64,000 bases of DNA from Anaerolineales bacterium. Lineage in GTDB: Bacteria > Chloroflexota > Anaerolineae > Anaerolineales > Villigracilaceae. The stretch's first letter is position 1; every line of letters begins with the position of its first letter. Below the pieces are notes generated by a model. It was not told the DNA's origin and did not search any database. It worked only from the letters and a program-made list of their open reading frames with translations. The stretch spans positions 93,332 through 157,331 of the forward strand of contig JAIXKJ010000008.1 of NCBI GenBank assembly GCA_026928255.1. Direction: 5' to 3'. This document shows, piece by piece, positions 7,706 to 14,164 of the stretch. The position numbers and the translations under genes were made by a program.

Positions 7706-8185
7706 TCAAGTACGCGCTTTGCGTGCGCTCATTTTGGCTTTTTTATTTTCCCAATCCAATAAGCCTTTCCACTCTTCTTCCTCTTCTACGGCTTGAGCCT
7801 TTTGCAAGCCTTTCCAAGTGCTATATTGAATTCGGGTCAAGTTTTCGCCAACATCAGGTTTTCTAAAAATAAAAAGATGTTCATGCATGATTAAATAAAA
7901 TTTGTAATGCTTTGCGCTTGCCGACCATCTTGGCGCATGGGTTGTATTGTGCTGTGTCTTGATAACTTCTTCCTTCAATGCAAAGCCTGAACGCAAGCAT
8001 CGTTCCAAAACAAAATGGGACAGCGGAATAAAGTGCTGTCCCTTCCTTGTGTCTCCAATCAAAATAGCGCAATACTTTCCTGGCTTCAAAACACGATACA
8101 TTTCCCGAACAGCAATTTCCAGAGCATCTAAAAACTTGGGCAGGCTGGGAATACTGGATAAATCATCGGGGTTTTTGCCGTCCAA
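7706..8185 (-). pseudogene. N-terminally truncated DNA methyltransferase remnant
   Basis: The frame encodes the later part of a beta-type DNA methyltransferase: VREMYRVLKPGKYCAILIGD (about residues 27-46), which corresponds to the strand after the catalytic motif, followed by a region common in TSPPYW/DPPYW-type enzymes. The S-adenosylmethionine motif and the catalytic PPY(W) motif, expected upstream, are missing. An in-frame stop lies 15 bases before the only usable start (TTG at 8185). The sequence further upstream encodes an unrelated 72-residue frame, so a deletion or replacement removed the 5' half. It lies downstream of, and in the same direction as, the DpnI-family gene. Confidence 0.65.
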
Positions 8186-8197
8186 ATTATTATGGGG

Positions 8198-8416
8198 CTA
8201 TTTTGTTGTTTTCTCTGCGCTTTGATTCAAGAGTAAAACTATTTTCTTTGCTCGTTCTTCCGCATCTTCCCAATCATCGTAATTCGAACAAACGCAAACC
8301 TCGCGATTTTCAACCAAATCAACAACTTGAAAAGTATCGCTATCGAACTGCGAGATATAGTATCGGCTTTTGTCTAAGCGTTCTCTTTTTGTGGGTTGGA
8401 AAAAATTCAGTGTCAT
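8198..8416 (-). CDS. small hypothetical protein (72 aa)
   Basis: The product is charged, with one compact segment (RYYISQFDSDTFQVVDLVEN) and a C-terminal helix. It matches no family I can name. The ATG lies 2 bases after the DpnI-family stop, and ggaaagg within the end of that gene serves as ribosome-binding site, so it is probably translationally coupled. In classical dpnI loci a small gene of unknown role (dpnD) follows dpnC. The position is comparable, but I see no sequence similarity to DpnD that I can vouch for. Confidence 0.55.
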   Translation of the reverse strand: MTLNFFQPTKRERLDKSRYYISQFDSDTFQVVDLVENREVCVCSNYDDWEDAEERAKKIVLLLNQSAEKTTK

Positions 8417-8418
8417 AT

Positions 8419-9201
8419 TTAAACCTTTCCTGAGGTTATTTTTTGATACTCACCACGCCCAACAAACTCAATAATGTTTTTATCTCTTAATATCTGTAAT
8501 TGTTGTCTTATCTTCGCTTGAACATTATTGTTTGTGGGGTGTTTTGCTTTTAATTCAAGTTCAAATTTATAAACTTCATCAAGCGAAAAATGCTTTTTCC
8601 TTATTTTTTCAATACAAAATAAGACATCAAGTAGCCAACCTTTCGATTCGAAGCTCTCAACTTCTTTGATAAATTCGGTTTTGCTCCATTTCTCCAAAAC
8701 TTCGTCTTTGCTTTTGACCACGCCATTCTGAACAAAAAAAATTTTTCCAATCTCAGGGATGTTGCTGACATCGATATTGCACCCAACCCAACCCGCCCTC
8801 CTTGCGGCGGGGCTCAGCGCCTTGCGCTTCTCTATCATCGCAGGGACAAAAAAATACTTTGGGATAGTCAGAAAGTTCTTAATCTCAAAATTAGACTTGT
8901 CGTAAGTCAAAAAGAAAAAATTGGGATTGTTATCTGATGTCAGACGCTCAATCATCGTAGAATAAGCGCCGTCCACAATCTTTTTTCCTATTTCCCCGTT
9001 TTTAGACTTCAGTTCGTATTCTTCTGCACATTTTTTACAATAAAAATCTGCAACTGGTGAATTATTTTCAAAGTGATTTAGCGAATTTCCACAATTTGGG
9101 CAGAAAACTGACTTATTTACCCAGCCTTCCGTCATCACGCGAATCTTCTGTGTCTGGCTTTTATATTCACTTGTAGAGAATTTTGAAAGTATTAATTCCA
9201 T
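8419..9201 (-). CDS. DpnI-family methyl-directed restriction endonuclease
   Basis: The 260-residue protein is clearly similar to DpnI along its length. DpnI cuts GATC only when the adenine is N6-methylated. The zinc-ribbon cysteines C34, C37, C55 and C58 frame the catalytic strand, and the PD-(D/E)xK residues are present as D52 (VADFYC), E63 and K65 (YELKSK). SPAARRAGWVGCNID (about 130-144) is a highly conserved family segment. The C-terminal winged helix (RQQLQILRDKNIIEF, about 223-237) is the second methyl-adenine reader in DpnI. Nothing indicates inactivation. A cell making this enzyme must lack GmATC methylation. The neighbouring GATC-type methyltransferase is truncated, which fits. The ATG follows gggagatacttc. 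Confidence 0.93.
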   Translation of the reverse strand: MELILSKFSTSEYKSQTQKIRVMTEGWVNKSVFCPNCGNSLNHFENNSPVADFYCKKCAEEYELKSKNGEIGKKIVDGAYSTMIERLTSDNNPNFFFLTYDKSNFEIKNFLTIPKYFFVPAMIEKRKALSPAARRAGWVGCNIDVSNIPEIGKIFFVQNGVVKSKDEVLEKWSKTEFIKEVESFESKGWLLDVLFCIEKIRKKHFSLDEVYKFELELKAKHPTNNNVQAKIRQQLQILRDKNIIEFVGRGEYQKITSGKV

Positions 9202-9284
9202 GAAGTATCTCCCTTTTATTCAGGCATCCATATCATCAGGCAAATCTATTCAATCAGTCATTCCTTTTGTAAGCACAGCAAGAT

Positions 9285-10043
9285 CTATACCTTAAGCCGT
9301 TTTTGGGCTTCGTCGCCAAATTTAAACTTTGAATAAGAATTGAAACTCGCAGTCTTGCTTATTGGGCGATAAGGCGGGTCAAAGTAAACAAATGTGGAAT
9401 CATCAACAAATTCTTCACTAGCGGCAAAATCGCCAAGTTTGATTTCTGTTTTTTGAAGCAAGGCGGAAACTGCTCGTAAGTTATCCGCATCGCAAATTCG
9501 CGGATTTGTGTAATCACCAAAAGGCACATTAAATTCGCCTTTGGAATTAACTCTAAACAAACCGTTAAAACAGGTTCGATTCAAAAAGATTATTTCCGCA
9601 GTTCGTTCTACCCAATCTGCTTGAAATTTATTGAAATTAACAGTGAGAAGTTTTTCATTGAACTTCTTTCTTTGCTCATAGAAGAATTCTTTTTGATCCG
9701 AACTATCTAAGGCATGGTAATTTTTCTCTAATGTAGCAAGGAACGAAATCAGGCTTTCAACATCTTTTTGAATTATCGTGTACGCTAAAACTAATTCTTG
9801 GTTTGCATCTGAAACATAGAAATTTTCGATTTGCGGACAATTTTGCGCAACATAAAAAAACAATGCTCCGCCGCCAATAAATGGTTCGGCATATTTTTTT
9901 ATTTCACCTGTTTGGATTTCAGCAGGAAAGAGATTTACAAGGCTTTCAATCAACTGTCCTTTACCGCCTGCCCACTTCATAAAGGGCTTGGCAGTTTTTT
10001 CTATAAAATTTATTTGAGCAGATAAATTAAAGGTGGCTTGCAT
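9285..10043 (-). pseudogene. C-terminally truncated Dam/DpnM-type D12-class adenine methyltransferase
   Basis: The frame has the D12-class signatures: FMKWAGGKGQLI near the start, EPFIGGGALFF (SAM-binding motif I), NRTCFNGLFRVNSKGEFNVPFG (the target-recognition region typical of GATC enzymes) and the catalytic YFDPPYRPIS. It stops about 23 residues after that motif (…SYSKFKFGDEAQKRLKV), whereas Dam and DpnM continue for another 60-70 residues carrying the LSNS-type strand and C-terminal motifs. None of the three frames downstream restores the missing part, so the 3' end was deleted. The start is taken at 10,043 because a TATAAT box sits 7 nt upstream. A longer reading from 10,097 would run through that box. 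The product is probably inactive, which would make the adjacent DpnI-type nuclease safe for the host. Confidence 0.75.
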
Positions 10044-10050
10044 AGTGGGG

Positions 10051-10056
10051 ATTATA
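10051..10056 (-). promoter_or_regulatory. -10 box TATAAT of the dam-like remnant
   Basis: On the minus strand TATAAT lies 7 nt before the ATG at 10,043, with no ribosome-binding site between. This is the leaderless arrangement seen elsewhere in the window and argues against the upstream ATG at 10,097. Confidence 0.5.
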
Positions 10057-10128
10057 ATCTTATTATTTTCTATATCTTTATTCTCATACGATCTCATAGC
10101 GCAGTTACCCCCCGAAACCGAGCCAACT

Positions 10129-10153
10129 CCCCGCCGAATGAGGCGGGGTTTTT
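10129..10153 (+). terminator. intrinsic terminator without an upstream plus-strand gene
   Basis: The stem CCCCGCC/GGCGGGG (10,129-10,135 and 10,142-10,148) encloses a 6-base loop and is followed by TTTTT. It points in the plus direction, but the nearest plus-strand gene upstream ends at 6903. It may be the leftover end of a gene replaced by the island, or insulate ettA from antisense readthrough. Confidence 0.7.
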
Positions 10154-10190
10154 CATCTCACAAACAATCATCGGGTAAAATCACTTCACT

Positions 10191-11861
10191 ATGTCAAACG
10201 AATCTCTCGTCATCTACTCCATGAACAAAGTGGGGCGCATCGTCCCGCCCAACAAACAAATTCTGCGCGACATCTCGCTCGGCTTCTACCTCGGCGCCAA
10301 GATTGGCGTGCTCGGGCTGAACGGCGCGGGCAAATCCACCCTGCTGCGAATCATGGCGGGCGTGGACAAAGATTACATCGGCGAAATTTCGCAGTCCAAA
10401 GGCTACACCGTCGGCTTGCTCGAACAGGAGCCGAAACTCGACGAAAGCAAGACCGTGATGGAAGTCGTCAAAGAGGCGGTCGCGCCCATCGTCGAAATGC
10501 TGGCGCGCTTTGATGAAGTCAACGCCAAGTTCGCCGAACCCGACGCGGACTTCGACGCCCTCGTCGCCGAGCAAGCCAAATTGCAGGAACAACTCGACAA
10601 GCACGACGCCTGGAATCTGGACTCGCGCCTCGAACTGGCGATGGACGCGTTGCGCTGTCCGCCGTCGGATACGCCCATCAACGTCTGTTCGGGCGGAGAA
10701 AAACGCCGCGTCGCTCTCACCCGATTACTGCTCACCGAACCCGACATCCTCCTGCTCGACGAGCCGACCAACCACCTCGACGCCGAATCGGTGGCGTGGC
10801 TCGAACATCACCTGCGCGACTACAAAGGCACGGTCATCGCCGTTACGCACGACCGCTACTTCCTCGACAACGTCGCGGGCTGGATTCTTGAATTGGATCG
10901 CGGCTACGGAATTCCGTACAAGGGAAATTATTCTTCGTGGCTCGAACAAAAACAGGAGCGCATCCGCCTCGAAGAGAAATCCGAATCGAAGCGCCAGAAG
11001 ACGCTCGAACGCGAACTCGAATGGATTCGCATGTCGCCCAAAGCGCGTCAATCCAAAGGTCAGGCGCGCGTTACCGCTTACGAAAATTTGCTCAATCAGG
11101 AAGCCGAAACGCGCCGCGAAAATTTGGAGATTTACATCCCGCCTGGTCCGCGCCTCGGCGACGTAGTTTTTGAATTTGACAAGATTTCCAAATCTTATGG
11201 CGAACGCCTCATCCTCGACACCTTTTCCGCTTCCGTTCCGCCAGGCTCTATCGTCGGGATAGTGGGTCCGAACGGCGCGGGCAAAACGACGTTGTTGAAA
11301 ATGATCATCGGACAGGAAAAACCCGACAGCGGCTCGGTCAAAATCGGCGAGACGGTCAAGTTGGCGTATGTGGATCAATCGCGCACGCTCGACCCAGAAA
11401 AGACCGTCTATGAAGAAATCTCAGGCGGCGCGGAGACTCTCGAACTCGGCAAACGCAAAATCAACGCCCGCGCTTATTGCGCCTCGTTCAACTTTCAAGG
11501 TTCAGACCAGCAGAAAAAAGTTGGCATTTTATCGGGCGGAGAACGCAACCGCGTTCATCTCGCCAAGACTCTCACCGAAGGCGCGAACGTCATCTTGCTC
11601 GACGAGCCGACCAACGATTTAGATGTAAATACTCTTCGCGCCCTCGAAGAAGCGCTGGAAGAATTTGCAGGCACGGCGTTAGTTGTGAGTCACGACCGCT
11701 GGTTTTTGGATCGCATCTGCACGCACCTCGTCGTCTTTGAAGGCGACTCGGCGGCGAAGATGTACATCGGCAATTGGTCCGATTACGAAACCGCGATGAT
11801 GGAAAAATTCGGCAAGGATTTAACTCCGCATCGAGTTAAGTATCGGACGTTGAAAAGATAA
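10191..11861 (+). CDS. ettA: EttA, ABC-F energy-dependent translational throttle protein
   Basis: The 556-residue soluble ABC-F ATPase matches EttA length and layout. The first nucleotide-binding domain has Walker [10 protein letters not shown] (42-50), signature [11 protein letters not shown] and Walker [13 protein letters not shown] linker rich in charged residues (about 240-325) includes the arm and P-site-tRNA interaction motif region. The second domain has GPNGAGKTT (about 359-367), [11 protein letters not shown] and [11 protein letters not shown]. The C terminus ([11 protein letters not shown]) is the normal EttA ending. EttA binds the ribosomal E site and gates early elongation according to energy charge. 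A TAAAAT box lies 9 nt before the ATG. The last 86 bases of the coding region recur downstream at 12,427 and 13,889 (listed separately), with cargo genes between. Confidence 0.95.
   Translation: MSNESLVIYSMNKVGRIVPPNKQILRDISLGFYLGAKIGVLGLNGAGKSTLLRIMAGVDKDYIGEISQSKGYTVGLLEQEPKLDESKTVMEVVKEAVAPIVEMLARFDEVNAKFAEPDADFDALVAEQAKLQEQLDKHDAWNLDSRLELAMDALRCPPSDTPINVCSGGEKRRVALTRLLLTEPDILLLDEPTNHLDAESVAWLEHHLRDYKGTVIAVTHDRYFLDNVAGWILELDRGYGIPYKGNYSSWLEQKQERIRLEEKSESKRQKTLERELEWIRMSPKARQSKGQARVTAYENLLNQEAETRRENLEIYIPPGPRLGDVVFEFDKISKSYGERLILDTFSASVPPGSIVGIVGPNGAGKTTLLKMIIGQEKPDSGSVKIGETVKLAYVDQSRTLDPEKTVYEEISGGAETLELGKRKINARAYCASFNFQGSDQQKKVGILSGGERNRVHLAKTLTEGANVILLDEPTNDLDVNTLRALEEALEEFAGTALVVSHDRWFLDRICTHLVVFEGDSAAKMYIGNWSDYETAMMEKFGKDLTPHRVKYRTLKR
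11772..11857 (+). repeat. ettA 3'-end repeat, copy A (functional end of ettA)
   Basis: This is the authentic 3' end of ettA, from the [14 protein letters not shown] codons to four bases before the stop. Positions 11,805-11,857 align without gaps to 12,427-12,479, with 47 of 53 bases identical by hand count. Positions 11,772-11,857 align without gaps to 13,889-13,974, with 78 of 86 identical. It is the left boundary of the hicAB insert. Confidence 0.88.
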
Positions 11862-11902
11862 ACCATGTTACACCTGCATTCCAGCGAAGTATTCGCTTGG
11901 TT

Positions 11903-11908
11903 TATAAT
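11903..11908 (+). promoter_or_regulatory. -10 box TATAAT of hicAB
   Basis: TATAAT lies 6 nt before the hicA ATG at 11,915 and there is no ribosome-binding site. hicAB therefore carries its own leaderless promoter and does not depend on ettA transcription. Confidence 0.6.
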
Positions 11909-11914
11909 TGAAGC

Positions 11915-12172
11915 ATGTCCAGGTTTGACAAAATCCTTGAAAAAGTCCTACGCGGAACATCGGATGCGAATATTGACTTTGAAGATTTACGTCAACTGTT
12001 GAACGGACTTGAATTTCAGGAAAGAATTCGCGGCAGTCATCACATTTATACAAAAGACGGCGTAATAGAAATCATCAATGTGCAGGCGAAAGACTCGAAA
12101 GCCAAACCCTATCAAGTGAAACAGGTCCGTAATTTGATTTTGAAATATAAACTGGCAGGTGAAAATGATTAA
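11915..12172 (+). CDS. hicA: HicA-type mRNA interferase toxin
   Basis: The 85-residue protein has the HicA/YcfA double-stranded-RNA-binding-like fold pattern. The conserved GSHHIY segment (residues 40-45) carries the catalytic histidine, and the usual KPYQVKQVRNLILKY helix (about 64-78) closes the domain. HicA toxins cleave mRNA and tmRNA and are silenced by the HicB partner encoded next. A short N-terminal extension (residues 1-22) precedes the core. The stop overlaps the hicB start, so the two are translationally coupled. The pair sits between two copies of the ettA 3' end. Confidence 0.9.
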   Translation: MSRFDKILEKVLRGTSDANIDFEDLRQLLNGLEFQERIRGSHHIYTKDGVIEIINVQAKDSKAKPYQVKQVRNLILKYKLAGEND

Positions 12173-12374
12173 ATATGAAATAATTATATACTGGAGCGCG
12201 GAGGACGATGCGTTCATCGCCGAAGCGCCCGAATTGCCTGGTTGCGCGGCAGATGGCGCGACCTATCACGAGGCGCTCGCAAATGTGGAGCAAATCGCGC
12301 GCGAGTGGATTGAAACCGCCCGTGAACTTGGCAGGGAAATCCCAGTCCCAAAAGGAAAATTGGTCTACGCGTAA
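12165..12374 (+). CDS. hicB: HicB-type antitoxin
   Basis: The product is about 69 residues and has the HicB partial RNase-H fold: the strand-turn WSAEDDAFIAEAPELPGCAADG, followed by the helix TYHEALANVEQIAREWIETA. There is no C-terminal DNA-binding domain, so any autoregulation would need another factor. ATG 12,165 is preferred to the GTG two codons earlier because gcaggtg is properly spaced before it. It overlaps the end of hicA by 8 bases. A strong terminator follows the stop after a few bases. Confidence 0.88.
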   Translation: MIKYEIIIYWSAEDDAFIAEAPELPGCAADGATYHEALANVEQIAREWIETARELGREIPVPKGKLVYA

Positions 12375-12377
12375 CAT

Positions 12378-12413
12378 AAGACGTCCGAAGTCTCTGATAC
12401 TTCGGACGTCTTT
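12378..12413 (+). terminator. intrinsic terminator of hicAB
   Basis: A 14-bp stem (aagacgtccgaagt paired with acttcggacgtctt) encloses a 7-base loop and ends in a short T run. It lies just after the hicB stop and immediately before ettA-tail copy B, so hicAB is a self-contained promoter-to-terminator cassette. Confidence 0.85.
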
Positions 12414-12426
12414 AATGATACAAAAG

Positions 12427-12479
12427 AAATTCGGCAAAGATCTAATTCCGCATTGAGTCAAGTATCGGACGTTGAAACG
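12427..12479 (+). repeat. ettA 3'-end repeat, copy B
   Basis: This 53-base copy of the end of ettA shares 47 bases with copy A. A C-to-T change turns the Arg codon of PHRVKY into TGA, so the copy cannot encode the normal tail. Three substitutions (aattcc, cattga, gtcaag) are shared with copy C and not with copy A, showing that B and C are closer to each other. It lies between the hicAB terminator and the HEPN-motif gene. Confidence 0.85.
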
Positions 12480-12505
12480 TTAGGTCTTGAAATAAGCAGA
12501 CAGAG

Positions 12506-13876
12506 ATGAACGGTCAAATTAAATTTGCAGACATCTACAATTCTTTTGATAACAATATGCAGGCTTTATATTTACTTCATATTGCTATCGAGGATACTAT
12601 CGGAAAAGAAGAGTGGGAGAACCTAGAAAAATATTACCAAGATATTTGCCCATTATTTGGCGATAATGTTGACCCGCTTGAAGTTCAAGAAATTCTCGAA
12701 CATTTGATAAAAATAGACACTGAAGATGATACGCTTGACTTCAAAAAAATTTGGCAAACAATGGGGATTGACGCTGATGAAATTTATACGCTTGAAGGCG
12801 ATAAATATATTATGTTAAAAGATTATCAAGAAAAGTTAAAGGAGTGGACAAAGGCTAATCCAGAAAATGCAAACATTTTTTTTCGAACATACCTAAAAAC
12901 CCAAAGGCCAGGTATGTTCAAGAGCGAGTTATCACGACAAGGTCTATTGCCTTCAGCAGTAAGTCAATTTGAATTTTTATTACTGCATTTAATTCGAGCT
13001 TATTTTATTCATTACGAAAAAGATGACGCTTTATCAAACGAGGAACTTGAAATTGAACAATTAGATGAATATATATCTAAAAAACTTTCTGTAACAAGTT
13101 TGAAATTTCTTTCTTCAAATCGAAAGATTGGCTTTCTGCTTGGCAAGTTTCCACTTGATAACAAGTTTTCGCGTGAGAAACTCACGGAAATATTTGAACG
13201 AAGAAATGTTTTTACCCATCGAAGCGGCAGAGCGGATCAAATTTACCTTAATACTAGTAAAGCGCTTTACAAAAATAAACAAATAGCTCTAGGATCTCGC
13301 CTCAGAATTAGCAAAAGTTATATAAAAGAGGCTATAGAATACCTACATTTGTGGGGCTTGATTTTATGCCGGAAGATTTGGGAAAAATCAGAAATGCAAG
13401 AAACAAAAACGAGCAAAGAGATCTTAAACACGATAATGCAGTTTATTAGAGAAGAACGGTTTGAATTTGGTCTGTGTTTTTGTGAAAATACAATTAATAA
13501 TCTGCAATTCAAATTACAATTAGAAAAAGAATATTTTCTCATTAATCATGCTATCTGTGCTGAGAAGCTTGGGAATAACGCCTTGAAAGATAAAATATTA
13601 AACCGAATAAGACAAACTCCTCGCCAGTCTGTACCTGCAATAAAGAAAAAACATCTTCAAGTTGTTAATGAGCCCTTATCCAATAGTATTCTTATGGCAG
13701 TTAACGCCTTACAGAATAAGACACAACCCGCATTATGTTTTATGAGAAAAGCAATAGAAGCGGGCGAAATAACCTTTTTAGATCTAGATTATTGGGTCAT
13801 ATTTGATTATTTACGAAATGACCCGCAATTTCAAAAATTTGAGAAACAACTTGAAGCCAAGATAAAAATTATCTAG
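12506..13876 (+). CDS. uncharacterised protein with a HEPN-type RNase motif
   Basis: I do not recognise this 456-residue protein as a named family. It is AT-rich compared with ettA and clpC. Residues 150-290 are mainly helical and contain the segment FERRNVFTHRSGRAD, in which R233-N-x3-H238 matches the RNxxxH active-site motif of HEPN-superfamily ribonucleases. A long helix preceded by YIKEAIEYLHLW follows, as in HEPN bundles. The N-terminal 130 residues are acidic and helical. The C-terminal part (about 310-456) ends in a TPR-like segment, DYLRNDPQFQKFEKQLE. The gene lies between ettA-tail copies B and C, next to a toxin-antitoxin module, which suggests a defence or toxin role. That function is inferred. 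The ATG at 12,506 has only a weak cagag ribosome-binding site. Confidence 0.6.
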   Translation: MNGQIKFADIYNSFDNNMQALYLLHIAIEDTIGKEEWENLEKYYQDICPLFGDNVDPLEVQEILEHLIKIDTEDDTLDFKKIWQTMGIDADEIYTLEGDKYIMLKDYQEKLKEWTKANPENANIFFRTYLKTQRPGMFKSELSRQGLLPSAVSQFEFLLLHLIRAYFIHYEKDDALSNEELEIEQLDEYISKKLSVTSLKFLSSNRKIGFLLGKFPLDNKFSREKLTEIFERRNVFTHRSGRADQIYLNTSKALYKNKQIALGSRLRISKSYIKEAIEYLHLWGLILCRKIWEKSEMQETKTSKEILNTIMQFIREERFEFGLCFCENTINNLQFKLQLEKEYFLINHAICAEKLGNNALKDKILNRIRQTPRQSVPAIKKKHLQVVNEPLSNSILMAVNALQNKTQPALCFMRKAIEAGEITFLDLDYWVIFDYLRNDPQFQKFEKQLEAKIKII

Positions 13877-13888
13877 TTGATTGATGTT

Positions 13889-13974
13889 AACTGGTCGGAT
13901 TACGAAACTGCGATGATGGAAAAGTTCGGCAAGGATTTAATTCCGCATTGAGTCAAGTATCAGACGTTGAAAAG
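13889..13974 (+). repeat. ettA 3'-end repeat, copy C
   Basis: This 86-base copy starts at the codons for [14 protein letters not shown] and shares 78 bases with copy A. Like copy B it carries TGA in place of the Arg codon of the tail. It is followed by a hairpin that looks like the original ettA terminator, so the cargo appears to have been inserted between the coding end and the terminator of ettA. Confidence 0.88.
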
Positions 13975-13986
13975 GTAATCCACATC

Positions 13987-14017
13987 AAGAGGGGCGAACT
14001 GAGACTCGCCCCTCTTT
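13987..14017 (+). terminator. hairpin, probable ancestral ettA terminator
   Basis: An 11-bp stem (aagaggggcga paired with tcgcccctctt) with an 8-base loop ends in TTT. It lies 13 bases after ettA-tail copy C, the position expected for the terminator of ettA itself, but is now 2.1 kb from the functional ettA stop. Confidence 0.65.
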
Positions 14018-14032
14018 CAGACGCATTCTTCA

Positions 14033-14157
14033 TGTGTCAAGAAATTCTTGAAAAAGAGGTTCTCATCCGTTCCAACGCGAAAACCGTCGCGGACTTGTTC
14101 GCCAATTACGAGTTGCGCCCCGTCAAAACCAAGCCGATTCGCCGAGTCGTCTTATAA
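14033..14157 (+). other. short open frame, possible gene remnant
   Basis: A 41-codon frame (MCQEILEKEVLIRSNAK…) with codon use like its neighbours lies between the hairpin and the sensor-kinase promoter. Its stop codon overlaps the TATAAT box of the next gene. It weakly recalls the C-terminal end of small nucleotidyltransferases of the MntA type, which pair with HEPN toxins, but the match is too short to claim. It has no ribosome-binding site and may be non-coding. Confidence 0.22.
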
Positions 14158-14158
14158 T
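14153..14158 (+). promoter_or_regulatory. -10 box TATAAT of the PAS-GAF sensor kinase
   Basis: TATAAT ends 6 nt before the ATG at 14,165, with no ribosome-binding site. This fixes the start of the kinase, which could otherwise be read from 14,048 in the same frame. Confidence 0.62.
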
Positions 14159-14164
14159 TATCAG

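Noticed and set aside
7605..7796. 63-codon plus-strand frame at the island edge
   Set aside because: It runs antisense into the methyltransferase remnant, has no ribosome-binding site and shows no recognisable protein pattern.
10044..10097. Longer N terminus for the dam-like gene
   Set aside because: The added codons contain a TATAAT box positioned for a leaderless start at 10,043, and they encode no conserved residues.
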